From Myxococcales bacterium (GTDB taxonomy: Bacteria > Myxococcota_A > Polyangia > Polyangiales > Polyangiaceae): a stretch of DNA of 64,000 bases. Positions within the stretch are counted from its first letter, which is position 1; each line of letters starts with the position of its first letter. Position numbers and translations under genes: made by a program. The stretch covers positions 663,860 through 727,859 of the forward strand of contig JADJCA010000029.1 in NCBI GenBank assembly GCA_016703425.1. Reading direction: 5' to 3'. Below the pieces are notes generated by a model. The model saw only the letters and a list, made by a program, of their open reading frames with translations, searched no databases and was not told the DNA's origin. Shown here one piece after another: positions 1 to 8,006 of this stretch.

Positions 1-1517
1 TGCCCAAGACGCTCCGCGGCCTCGTCGCGTCGCGCGTGGCGAGCCTCGAACCGATGCAAAGGGCCGTCTTGCAGGCGGCCGCTGCGCTCGGCGAGCCGGT
101 CGAGGCAACGGCGCTCGCGAAGATGCTGGGGCGACCCATGTCCACGGTCGAGGGCTCGTTAGGCGAGCTCCGCGAAAAGGACCTCCTCGTGCACACGGGG
201 CCTTCGGCGTTGCGTTTTACGTCGCCGATCTTGCGCGAGGTCGTCATGGACGCGCTGACGCTCGAGGCCTCGCGCGACATGCACGCCGCGGCGGCGGCGG
301 CGCTCGAGTCGCTGCTCTCGGGCGAGCCGACGGGCGAGCAAGCGGCGCGCATCGCGGCGCACCTCTACCAAGCGGGCTCAAGCCAAAGGGCCGCCGACTA
401 CTTCGCTCGCAGCGGCGAAGAGCGGCTGCGCGCCAAGCAGATCGAGGCGGCGGCGAAAGACCTCGCCCGCGCCATCGAGCTCTGTGACATCGAGAAGCGC
501 GATCCGCGCGAGATCGCCCGCTGGTTCGACGCGCTCATTCAAGCGGTGCGCCTCTCGCGCTCGTGCCCCGACGCGGCGGCCCTCTGCGAGCGTGTGCTTT
601 GGCGTGTCGATCAGGGCGAAGACACCACGACCCGCGTGCAAGCGCGCGTCGGCGCCGGCGTGCTCTTGGCTGCGCTTCACGACTTCGACCGCGCCGTCTT
701 TCACTTCGGCGAAGCAGAACGCGCCGCTGAGGGCGACGAGAAGCTCGCAAAGAAGGTTCTCCTCGCCTACGCCGAGCTCGCGGCGCGGCAAGGCGACTTC
801 CACCGCGTCCTCGCCATGCTCGAGCGCCTCGAGCGCATCGTCACCGGCGAGGGCGACCGGCCAGAGGAGCACAAGGTGCTGCTCTTCCGCGCGCAAGCTC
901 ACGCGGCGCTCGGCGATCGCGCCGCGGCGCTCTCGGCCATCGACCGGGCCACGGCGCTCTTGCCCGACGACGAGGCGGCGTCCTGCGAACGCTACAAGTT
1001 TGCGGCGCTCGTCGACTACTTCGGTCGCGACTTTAGGTCTGCGGCGGCGCGCGCCGAGCAGGCCATCGACAAGGCCCGCTCGCTGGGCCTCATGTACGAG
1101 GTGGCCGTCAACCTGCACAACCTCGGCGACTTCTTGATTCGTCTCGACGACTACCCGCGCGCTTACGGCGCCATCCGTCAGTCGCTCGATCTGTCGCAGG
1201 AGGGCGGCTTCGACCGGCTCGTCCACCACGATCGCATGTACGTCGCGTTCCTCGACGGCATCGCCGGTGATCCGCGCGCCGAGGAACGCCTTCAAACGGC
1301 CATCGAATACGCCGAGGATCACGACTTCACGTGGGACTCGCTGAACGGGCGCGTCTTGCTGGGGACGCTGCTTCGGCGTCGGGGCGAGATCGAGCGGGCG
1401 CGCGGCGAGTTCGAGCTTGCGCTCGATGAAGCGCGGGCGTCGGGCAATCGGCTCTTGGCCGACGACTCCGCCGCGGCGCTCGCATCGCTCCCGCGCCCGT
1501 CGATCCCGCCTGAGTAG
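1..1517 (+). CDS. C-terminal part of an AAA-ATPase/TPR regulatory protein (5' truncated)
   Basis: The reading frame is open from the first bases of the window, so the start lies upstream. The visible N-terminal part (PKTLRGLVASRV, then LEPMQRAVLQAAAALG) resembles the region after the ATPase core in large myxobacterial kinase, cyclase or AAA-16 regulators, where a winged-helix-like segment follows the NTPase. The rest is alpha-helical with TPR-like repeats (AADYFARSGEERL, AVNLHNLGDFLIRLDDYPRA, LLGTLLRRRGEIERARGEF). The missing upstream part could hold a protein kinase or guanylate cyclase domain, but this cannot be seen. The gene ends 8 nt before the convergent esterase gene ends. Role inferred: signalling scaffold or sensor. 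Confidence 0.75.
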   Translation, partial: PKTLRGLVASRVASLEPMQRAVLQAAAALGEPVEATALAKMLGRPMSTVEGSLGELREKDLLVHTGPSALRFTSPILREVVMDALTLEASRDMHAAAAAALESLLSGEPTGEQAARIAAHLYQAGSSQRAADYFARSGEERLRAKQIEAAAKDLARAIELCDIEKRDPREIARWFDALIQAVRLSRSCPDAAALCERVLWRVDQGEDTTTRVQARVGAGVLLAALHDFDRAVFHFGEAERAAEGDEKLAKKVLLAYAELAARQGDFHRVLAMLERLERIVTGEGDRPEEHKVLLFRAQAHAALGDRAAALSAIDRATALLPDDEAASCERYKFAALVDYFGRDFRSAAARAEQAIDKARSLGLMYEVAVNLHNLGDFLIRLDDYPRAYGAIRQSLDLSQEGGFDRLVHHDRMYVAFLDGIAGDPRAEERLQTAIEYAEDHDFTWDSLNGRVLLGTLLRRRGEIERARGEFELALDEARASGNRLLADDSAAALASLPRPSIPPE

Positions 1518-1524
1518 CGGCGGT

Positions 1525-2679
1525 CTAGCGCTCAGAGGCCCGCACCGCGGGCTCGCGTCGCGCGAGGGCCGCCACGTCGCGAGCGCGCGCCGTGCTTCGC
1601 CAAAGCTGGAGCGGGACGTGGAACCGCTGGCCCCAGTGCACTTCGTCGTGTTGCGCCTGGGGGTAGGCGATGTGGATGAGGTCACGGCCCTGCTCGTACC
1701 CCCGCGACAAGAGGGCGGCGTTCATGGCGAGCGTGACCTCGTAGTTGTCCTGGGGCCAGCCGCTGTCCAAGTAGAACGTCACGTCGCGTTTCGGCTCCGT
1801 GAGCACGCGCTCGAGCAGATCGTCTTTGAACGTGAACGTGCTCGACATGCACGCGGCGTAGCCGAAAACGTGAGGGTGCTCCCACGCCATGAAGAATGAG
1901 ACGACGCCTCCGAGGGACGAGCCCATCACCGCCGTGTCGATGGGGCGCGGGCGCGTGCGGTAGCGGTCGTCGATGAGCGGCTTCACCTCGTCGGCGAGGG
2001 CGCGCGCATACTTGACGTAGCCGGGCTTGGTGTATTCGGCCTTGCGATCGCCGGCGTGGATGCCGACGACGATGACCGGGTCGGCGACGCTCATGGAATC
2101 GAGTTTGGCCACGGTGTCATCGACATGCCACTCGCGACCCAAGAACGCTTCCTCTGGGAAGAACAGGTTCTTGCCGTCTTGCATGTAAACTACAGGAAAG
2201 CGGCGCCGCTCTGCTTCCACGTAGCCGGGCGGGAGGTACACGCGAAGCGACAGCTCGCGACCGAGCTCGGTGGACTGGATGGTGATGGGCTCTTCGAAAC
2301 AGCCGTCGGGTGACGACCGGAAGAAGGGGTGGACCTCGGCGGGCACGGGCACGTCGAGCAACACCAGGCGATTGGCGCCGGGCATCCACAGGGTCTCCTC
2401 GCGGGTCTCGAGGTACACGCGGAAGTAGGCGAAGGGGCGCCGCGCCGTCAGTTCGAACTCGACGGTTCGGCCCCCTTCAAAGACCCGCGTGGGCGGCACG
2501 TCGTAGTCCCAGTCCTGATCGGTGCGGAGGCCCAGGCGCTCGCCCTCGCGAACGGGGTAGTGGATGCGCACGGTTCTTCGGCAGACCATCCGACCCATAA
2601 GGTGCCGATTGGACCACATCCGTCCGGCGCCGCGGCGATCAAACGGCCCGTCGCCTGGGCCTGTGTCAGGGTGCGCCAT
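1525..2679 (-). CDS. Putative esterase (alpha/beta hydrolase, esterase D/Fes-like)
   Basis: About 384 aa. The C-terminal two thirds form an alpha/beta-hydrolase of the PF00756 esterase type: FPVVYMQDGKNLF, then the nucleophile elbow GSSLGG (about residue 252, Ser expected to be catalytic), DSGWPQDN (candidate acid) and QAQHDEVHW (candidate His near residue 346). The N-terminal 100 residues look like the small beta-sandwich domain often preceding such esterases. No signal peptide is obvious. I chose the ATG at 2679 because it leaves 109 nt to the divergent gene. An ATG at 2598 is also possible, and the longest frame runs back to 2916 and would overlap the divergent gene. The substrate is unknown; polysaccharide esters, siderophore esters or phosphorylated cofactors are all seen in the family. 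Confidence 0.8.
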   Translation of the reverse strand: MAHPDTGPGDGPFDRRGAGRMWSNRHLMGRMVCRRTVRIHYPVREGERLGLRTDQDWDYDVPPTRVFEGGRTVEFELTARRPFAYFRVYLETREETLWMPGANRLVLLDVPVPAEVHPFFRSSPDGCFEEPITIQSTELGRELSLRVYLPPGYVEAERRRFPVVYMQDGKNLFFPEEAFLGREWHVDDTVAKLDSMSVADPVIVVGIHAGDRKAEYTKPGYVKYARALADEVKPLIDDRYRTRPRPIDTAVMGSSLGGVVSFFMAWEHPHVFGYAACMSSTFTFKDDLLERVLTEPKRDVTFYLDSGWPQDNYEVTLAMNAALLSRGYEQGRDLIHIAYPQAQHDEVHWGQRFHVPLQLWRSTARARDVAALARREPAVRASER

Positions 2680-2788
2680 ATCCCAGCGGGCCCTGACGGC
2701 GTCGTCTGTCGTGGCGCGCGGACGGGCCCAAGAAGGCCGCAAATTCGGCTGCAACGACAGCGGCATGACCCGTGCTCGAGGGGCGCCC

Positions 2789-4228
2789 ATGCGTATGTCT
2801 GCTCTTGCTCGTCCGCTGACCTTGGCCATGGCTCTTTCGGCGGGCGCCCTCGCCTTTGCGTCCCCGAAGACCGCGGAAGCATGCGGCGGCTGCTTCGCGC
2901 CCCCCATCGCGAACACGGTGGTGGCCTACCACCGGATGATCCTCAGCGTCTCCACGAGCGAGACGACCCTCTACGACCAGATTCAATACAGCGGGAGCCC
3001 GGACTCGTTCGCGTGGGTCCTTCCCATTCGCGGGGAAGCGAAGGTTGGCCTTAGCGCCGACATTGTCTTTCAGGCGCTCGACCAGACCACGACGACGAGC
3101 ATCCTACCGCCACCGCGCAACTGCCCCACGCCCCCGGTTTGTTACAACGAGAGCTCCGCGAAGGCTGGGGCGCCGCAGGCGTCGGGTGGCGCGTCTCTCG
3201 ACAACGGCGTCACCGTGCTCAAGGAGGAAACGGTCGGCCCTTACGAGACGGTGCAGCTCTCGGCGAAGTCTCCGGGCGCTCTCGGCGACTGGCTCAAGGG
3301 GCACGGGTACAACATCCCCGACGACATCAAGCCGCTCATTGAGAGCTACGTCACGGAGCAGTTCGACTTTCTGGCGCTGAAGCTCGTGCCGGGGCAGGGC
3401 ATCACGTCGATGCGCCCGGTGCGCGTGACCACGAAGGGCGCGGTGCCTTCTCTTCCGCTGCGCATGGTCGCCGCTGGCAGCGGCGCGAGCGTGGGCGTGA
3501 CGCTCTGGGTCGTCGGCGATGGCCGCTGGGAGCCCCAGACGTTCCCGTCGTTCGTGATCCCTGCGTCGGACATCACGTGGAAGTGGGCCGAGAGCCGCAG
3601 CGACTACGACCTCGTGCGCAAGGCCAAGGTCGACGCGCTCGGCGGCGCCGCTTGGGAGACCGAGAGCTCCGCCGACTATTCGACCTCGCTCGTGCCGAAC
3701 CTCATCGCGCAGCAGCGCTCCTTCGGAGGTCGCGGGGGGCCAACGTTCGGTGTCCCCAACAAGGATCCGTTCTACGACGCCGTGACCGACCAGAGTGGTG
3801 CCATCACCAAGACGGCGCAAGAGGTCGAAGCGGAAGACATGGCGGCGCTCTTCCAGAAGAAGACGCTGGCGCGCGTGACCCGCATGCGGTCCGATCTTCC
3901 CAGGGCTTCGCTCGCGACGGACTTGGTCCTTCAAGCGTCGAGCGATCAATCGGTCGTCGCCACGTTCCGTCAACTCACGAAGGAAGAGGGCGAGCCCACG
4001 TGCCCCGTTTACGAGGGCTGCAAGTACATCGGCGTCGCGCCGCGTTCGAAGGCCAAGGCGCAAGCGGAGGATCAGTGTGGAACCTCCGGCGCCTTCTGCA
4101 GTGGCGGCGGGTGCAGCTTCCAGCCGTTCGGCACCGGCGACGGTGACTCGCGGCTCGGCTTCTGGGCCCTCGCCGCCGTCGGTCTCGTCGTGGCGGGCGC
4201 GCGCCGCAGCGCGCGACGGAGCTCATGA
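2789..4228 (+). CDS. DUF2330-type secreted protein with C-terminal membrane anchor
   Basis: About 479 aa. A signal peptide (MRMSALARPLTLAMALSAGA) leads into ACGGCFAPP and the DUF2330 hallmark DQIQYSGSPDSFAWVLPI. The family is common in myxobacteria and its function is unknown. The C-terminus is Cys-rich (CGTSGAFCSGGGC), then one hydrophobic helix and a basic end (ARRSARRSS), which resembles a MYXO-CTERM-type sorting tail, so a cell-surface or outer-membrane location is likely. The start at 2789 is preferred because GAGGGG sits 5-6 nt upstream and the signal peptide begins there; the frame extends further upstream without coding character. It is divergent from the esterase gene. Confidence 0.85.
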   Translation: MRMSALARPLTLAMALSAGALAFASPKTAEACGGCFAPPIANTVVAYHRMILSVSTSETTLYDQIQYSGSPDSFAWVLPIRGEAKVGLSADIVFQALDQTTTTSILPPPRNCPTPPVCYNESSAKAGAPQASGGASLDNGVTVLKEETVGPYETVQLSAKSPGALGDWLKGHGYNIPDDIKPLIESYVTEQFDFLALKLVPGQGITSMRPVRVTTKGAVPSLPLRMVAAGSGASVGVTLWVVGDGRWEPQTFPSFVIPASDITWKWAESRSDYDLVRKAKVDALGGAAWETESSADYSTSLVPNLIAQQRSFGGRGGPTFGVPNKDPFYDAVTDQSGAITKTAQEVEAEDMAALFQKKTLARVTRMRSDLPRASLATDLVLQASSDQSVVATFRQLTKEEGEPTCPVYEGCKYIGVAPRSKAKAQAEDQCGTSGAFCSGGGCSFQPFGTGDGDSRLGFWALAAVGLVVAGARRSARRSS

Positions 4229-4273
4229 AGACTGCGCCAACGCTTCGTCGCGCCGCGTGACCGACGTGCCTTG

Positions 4274-5278
4274 CTACAGGCAGGGCACACGCCCGAGGGC
4301 AGGCAAGAGCTCCGCGTAGCTCTCGAAGCGCCGTCCTCCGTGCGCGTCGGTCACGCGCAGGAAGAAGCGACCGGCCACGGGGATCTTCGCGCTCTCGTAG
4401 GCTGTCGTGTCAGAGGGCTGATTGCCGAATCCGAACGAGGGCACGAGCCCCTGCGACGCGAGTGCTGCGAGAACGTCGCTCTTGAAGGCGGCGGCCTTGT
4501 CGCCCGTGGCGCCGTTCATGGCGGTCACCCGCACGGCGCCCATCGGAAATCCGTGAAACGCGAGGAAGGCGTGGGTGCGCTCGGTGAGCCACTCGGGTCG
4601 CGCTGAGAGGTAGAGCGGCCGGTAGCCCTTGGCGGCGAGCATGGAGAGTGCCCGCGGCGCGTCGACGTTGACGGAGCCGGTGATGCCGTCGAGGACATTT
4701 CTGACCTCGGCGTTTTCGGCGATCGTGAGCGTGCCGTCGATGTCCGAGACGAAGAAGCGAGCGTCCTTTGGCAAGATCTCCGCGAGCGCGTCGACGCTGC
4801 TGCCATCGGGGGCGACGACGAAGCGCACGCGATGGAGCCCCGCGGCGAGCTCTCGTCCTTGGGGCACCGCGAAGGTGACGCGCCCCTCCGCGGAACCGTT
4901 CCCGCCGCCGCGATTCTCCGCGCCGGTGCGCGTGGTGCCGAGGCGCTCCCAGCTCCCGCTGCAGTGGCGCAAGACCCAGACGTCGACCTCTTCGTCTTCG
5001 AGATCCTTGTGGACCTTGCCGTAGGTGAACTTGGCCGTCAGCGTTTGCGGCTCGCCGACCTTCTGAAAGAGATCGCGCGCTCGGTGCCGCGGCGAGCCGA
5101 GCCCCATGACGAGCCGCGAGCGAGTGTGCGAGGCCTCGCGACGTGGGCCTGGCTCGAGCGCTTGCGTGGCGCATGCGGGGACCGGGGCGCAAACGGCGGC
5201 CGACGCCGGAGCGGCGCGCCCTCGGGTCGCGCCAAAGAAGACCACCGAACCCATCAACCCAGCCGCGAGGAACCGCAT
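4274..5278 (-). CDS. Lipin/Smp2-like (LNS2) HAD-superfamily phosphatase, exported
   Basis: 334 aa with a hydrophobic N-terminus (MRFLAAGLMGSVVFFGA) that looks like a signal peptide. Near residue 178 it has FVSDIDGTLTIAENAE, the DxDGT catalytic motif of lipin-type (LNS2) phosphatases, with the two Asp expected as nucleophile and acid. It continues with PLYLSARPEWLTERTHAFL and FGNQPSDTTAYESAKIP, matching the lipin order of an S-A-R loop and a GN-x-x-(S/T)D-x-x-AY block. The first half (TLTAKFTYGKVHKDLEDEEV) is a beta-rich domain. Eukaryotic lipins dephosphorylate phosphatidate. The bacterial substrate is not known, and export would place it in the periplasm or outside. No clear Shine-Dalgarno. 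Confidence 0.8.
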   Translation of the reverse strand: MRFLAAGLMGSVVFFGATRGRAAPASAAVCAPVPACATQALEPGPRREASHTRSRLVMGLGSPRHRARDLFQKVGEPQTLTAKFTYGKVHKDLEDEEVDVWVLRHCSGSWERLGTTRTGAENRGGGNGSAEGRVTFAVPQGRELAAGLHRVRFVVAPDGSSVDALAEILPKDARFFVSDIDGTLTIAENAEVRNVLDGITGSVNVDAPRALSMLAAKGYRPLYLSARPEWLTERTHAFLAFHGFPMGAVRVTAMNGATGDKAAAFKSDVLAALASQGLVPSFGFGNQPSDTTAYESAKIPVAGRFFLRVTDAHGGRRFESYAELLPALGRVPCL

Positions 5279-5531
5279 CCAAGGAGCCTATCGGGACCAC
5301 GCGAATCCTACGAAACGGGCGAGCGCGAAATTTCACGGACCAAGGTGTCGGGAGCGCGCATTGGATCCTCCCGAATCCACGTGGAGACACCGCCACGGCG
5401 GGCGCGCGCGTCCCGTTCCGGGAGTTTCCCGCGCACTTTCGCGTCCCAGCCCGTGGCCTACACTTTGCTACATCTGTCCCGTCTGGGGAGGTTACCGGAG
5501 TTAAGCGCTGGTCCTTTTTGCGAGGTGACGA

Positions 5532-6146
5532 GTGGTGAATCGAACCCGAGCCGTTGGCATGGTGTTGGTTGGCGTACTGGCCGGCTGCTCCAACGAGGCA
5601 CTCGACGAAGCAAGCGATGAAGCCGGCGGAAGCGCCGAAGGAGAGTTGCGGTCACGCTACGACGGCCGCGTGATTTCAGAGAGCGAAGTCGCGTCGCTCG
5701 TGCGGAGCGCCGGCTTTCCCGAGTCGCACGTGGGGCGCATGGTCTGCACCGCCAAATACGAGTCGCGCTTCTACGAGCGCGCCTCCAACCAGAACAGCGG
5801 CGGCTCCATCGATCGGGGCTTGTTTCAAGTCAACAGCGTGCACCTTGGTGGCACCAACGGTTGCCCGTCGCGCAGCAACGCCGAGTCTCTCTTCAACGCG
5901 GAGACGAACACGCGTTGCGCCGCCGCGATCTTCCGCATGCAGGGCATGAACGCTTGGTACGGCTACCGCGCTCATCGCCGTGAATGCGATCGGTATCCTG
6001 CGCCAGCGAGCGGGGGAATCGCAGTGCCGCGTCCGGGGACCGAGCCGACACCCGTCGGAGGTGAGCCTACGGACACGGACGGACAGGCGGAGCCGACACC
6101 CACCCCCGACACCGAGTCCGACGCCCAGCCCGCCGAGCGCCGGTGA
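5532..6146 (+). CDS. Lysozyme-like lipoprotein, apparently frameshifted near its C-terminus
   Basis: The product has a lipoprotein signal (MVLVGVLAGC) and a lysozyme-like fold: SLVRSAGFPESHVGRMVCTA, KYESRF (candidate catalytic Glu), SGGSIDRGLFQVNSVH, then CAAAIFRMQGMNAWYGYRAH, the pattern of C-type lysozyme and transglycosylase domains. It likely cleaves peptidoglycan in the periplasm or in prey. GTG at 5532 follows GAGG by about 6 nt. A Pro/Thr linker begins near 6060, and there the frame runs to a stop at 6146. The +1 frame continues the Pro/Thr linker and a Cys-rich domain to 6309, so one extra C near 6099-6107 would explain a broken gene or a sequencing error. Confidence 0.8.
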   Translation: MVNRTRAVGMVLVGVLAGCSNEALDEASDEAGGSAEGELRSRYDGRVISESEVASLVRSAGFPESHVGRMVCTAKYESRFYERASNQNSGGSIDRGLFQVNSVHLGGTNGCPSRSNAESLFNAETNTRCAAAIFRMQGMNAWYGYRAHRRECDRYPAPASGGIAVPRPGTEPTPVGGEPTDTDGQAEPTPTPDTESDAQPAERR

Positions 6147-6309
6147 CGGATGTTATTCGCCCACGGTCAATCGCCGCGTCGAAGAGGCGTCCTGCGTGCA
6201 GGCGGCCTCCGATCAGAGCTACTACCAGTGCCACGAGGGGTACTGGTACCCGGCCAACGAGACCACGGGTCCCTATGGGACGTGCGTGGCGGTGTACCAA
6301 CTGCCGTGA
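6106..6309 (+). pseudogene. Displaced C-terminal domain of the lysozyme-like lipoprotein (other frame)
   Basis: Read from 6106 the frame gives PTPSPTPSPPSAGDGCYSP and then a small domain with conserved-looking Cys, Trp and Tyr (ASCVQAASDQSYYQCHEGYW) up to a TGA at 6309. The Pro-Thr-Pro-Ser repeat here directly continues the PTPTP linker of the preceding frame, so the two parts were almost certainly one protein. The small domain resembles Cys-rich modules attached to secreted myxobacterial proteins (from memory), perhaps a wall- or carbohydrate-binding module. If the shift is a sequencing artefact, the intact gene is 5532-6309. Confidence 0.65.
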
Positions 6310-6324
6310 CGCCAGCGTGGGGCC

Positions 6325-6350
6325 ATCAGGCGCTCGACCGAGCGCCTGAT
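6325..6350 (+). terminator. Perfect 11-bp hairpin after the lysozyme-like gene
   Basis: ATCAGGCGCTC, loop GACC, GAGCGCCTGAT. It lies 15 nt after the stop at 6309 and between convergent genes, so it can serve both. It has no U tract on either side, so it may be a weak intrinsic terminator or an RNA-stabilising hairpin. Confidence 0.6.
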
Positions 6351-6382
6351 CGCCGCCGCCATCACAGACAACACAAAGCACT

Positions 6383-6410
6383 GCGGCCGCGTCCTTCGGG
6401 ACACGGCCGC
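6383..6410 (-). terminator. Hairpin terminator after the CFA-type methyltransferase gene
   Basis: GCGGCCGCGTCC, loop TTCG, GGACACGGCCGC: a 12-bp stem with one mismatch (a G-U pair when read on the minus strand). On the minus strand it follows the stop of the methyltransferase gene by about 20 nt and is followed by a T-rich stretch (GTGCTTTGTGTTGT), as expected of an intrinsic terminator. Confidence 0.65.
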
Positions 6411-6432
6411 TGCGCCCTTCGGTGCGGGGAAC

Positions 6433-7686
6433 TCAGGCCTCGGCGACGGGCTTCGTGCGCGTCTCCGGCGCGGCCGGCCCGTTCGCCTTCTCGCGGCGAG
6501 CGCGGGGCTCGGTCACGAGGGGACGCTCGTCGCCGGCGTGGGCGCGGCCGATGAAGCGATCGCGGTCGAACTTGTCGAGGTTCTTCGCGGCCACCACCTG
6601 GAAGCACGCGGCGTTGCCTTGGGTGCCGATGCGGACCGACCAGCCGAGGAAGAAGTTCCAAACGCGGAACCAGCGCTCGCCGTAGGTCTTCAAGACTTGC
6701 TCGCGGTTCTGGAGCCAGTTCTTGTGCCAGAGGTCGATGGTGTGGGCGTAGTGGATGGTGATGTTCTCGGCTGAGTGAATCTCGAAGCCGGCCTTCTCGA
6801 GGCCCTTGCATACGTCGCTCAAGGGGAGCGAGGCGTCGGCACCGGAGAAGATGTACTTGTTCATGAAGAGACCCCAGATGAGGTCTTCGGGGCGTAGGCC
6901 GATGACCGGCACCCCTTGGCCGCCGCCGCGCCGGAGGCCCGTCCACTGGAGGAGGAAGAGCCCGTTGTCGGAGAGCATGTCGTAGGCCTGATCGCAGAAC
7001 TTCTGGAAGTTCTTGATGCCGACGTGCTCGACCATCTCCAGGCTGACGATCTTGTCGTAGGGGCGGCGCGGGATGTCGCGGTAGTCGAGGCAGAGGACGC
7101 GGGCGTGGTCGTCGACGCCCCAGGCCTTCATGCGCTCGTTGCCGAAGGCCGTCTGCTTCTCTGCGATGGTGATTCCCGTCGAGTCGGTGCCGTAATACTT
7201 GGCCGCGTACCGCGCGAGGGTGCCCCAGCCGCAGCCGATGTCGAGGAGCGACTCGCCTTTTTGGAGCATGAGCTTCCGGCAGACGAGGTCCATCTTGTTG
7301 TCCTGGACCTCTTCGAGCGTCTCCTTGCCGGGACCCTTCTCGAAGATGCCGCAGGTGTAGACCATGCGCTCGCCGAGAAACGCGCCGAAGAAGTCGTTGC
7401 CGCGGTCGTAGTGCTCACGAACGATGCGCTCGTCTTGCGCCTTCGAGTGGATGGCGACCTCGGGGATCATGCGCGTCACGAAGAACTTCACGTGATCGGC
7501 CGTGATGTCGTAGCTGACGAGGTCGCTGCGCGCGTCGAGGAACTCGTTCATCTCGACCTTGAGGTCGACGCGGCCGTCGAAGTAGGCCTCGAAGAGATCG
7601 GACATGGGGACCTTCGTCCGACCCCCCGCGTACTTCTCTGCCATCGCTTGGTCGTGGAAGGTCACGTAGTCCGAGATCGTCTTCAT
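6433..7686 (-). CDS. CFA-synthase-family methyltransferase resembling sphingolipid C9-methyltransferases
   Basis: 417 aa, class I SAM-dependent methyltransferase of the cyclopropane-fatty-acid synthase superfamily. VREHYDRGNDFFGAFLG precedes the SAM-binding motif LLDIGCGWGTLARYA (about residue 145), with YTCGIF before it. Several blocks (EEVQDNKMDLVC, CLDYRDIPRRPYDKI, EDLIWGLFMNKYIFSGADAS, RWFRVWNFFLGWS) match, as I recall, the fungal sphingolipid C9-methyltransferase subgroup better than E. coli Cfa. Myxobacteria are known to make sphingolipids, so methylation of a sphingoid base is a reasonable guess; ordinary cyclopropanation of phospholipid acyl chains is the alternative. No N-terminal membrane helices are seen. 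A terminator-like hairpin follows the gene. Confidence 0.85.
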   Translation of the reverse strand: MKTISDYVTFHDQAMAEKYAGGRTKVPMSDLFEAYFDGRVDLKVEMNEFLDARSDLVSYDITADHVKFFVTRMIPEVAIHSKAQDERIVREHYDRGNDFFGAFLGERMVYTCGIFEKGPGKETLEEVQDNKMDLVCRKLMLQKGESLLDIGCGWGTLARYAAKYYGTDSTGITIAEKQTAFGNERMKAWGVDDHARVLCLDYRDIPRRPYDKIVSLEMVEHVGIKNFQKFCDQAYDMLSDNGLFLLQWTGLRRGGGQGVPVIGLRPEDLIWGLFMNKYIFSGADASLPLSDVCKGLEKAGFEIHSAENITIHYAHTIDLWHKNWLQNREQVLKTYGERWFRVWNFFLGWSVRIGTQGNAACFQVVAAKNLDKFDRDRFIGRAHAGDERPLVTEPRARREKANGPAAPETRTKPVAEA

Positions 7687-8006
7687 GTTGGCTTCCTCGC
7701 GCGTCCGCCCGCGGGACTTCCTTGGGCCGCGGCGAACTGAACATGGAACAGGTGCGCGCGCAAAGGTGGAGGCGCTCCGCGGAAGCCGGCGGATGAGGGT
7801 CGTTTGCGGTCGATGCCTCGGCGGCTCAGCGCCGTCCCGTCACGGGCTCGAGCAAAAAACGCCCTCGAGGTTGCGACGCAAATGATGGTCCTCAAAGGGG
7901 CGAAACCTGCGGCTTGCTTGCGACGAGATGGGCCCGCGCTAGCTGTACGGTGAGCGCCCCGGGGGGAAAATGCCCGGCGCGTGCGTAGTCACTTCCGACG
8001 CCCCCG
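7687..8006. other. Intergenic region between divergent genes
   Basis: About 320 nt with no frame that looks coding. It must hold the promoters of the methyltransferase (leftward) and the sigma factor (rightward). I cannot point to convincing -35/-10 boxes or an operator. Confidence 0.5.

Noticed and set aside
3057..3065. Additional CCGACATTG copy in the DUF2330 gene
   Set aside because: It encodes ordinary Ala-Asp-Ile and is isolated by 13 kb from the cluster; kept as chance.
5535..5560. Sequence resembling a tRNA T-arm (ATCGAACCCGAG) near 5540
   Set aside because: No acceptor, D or anticodon arms could be folded around it, and it lies in the signal peptide of the lysozyme-like gene.
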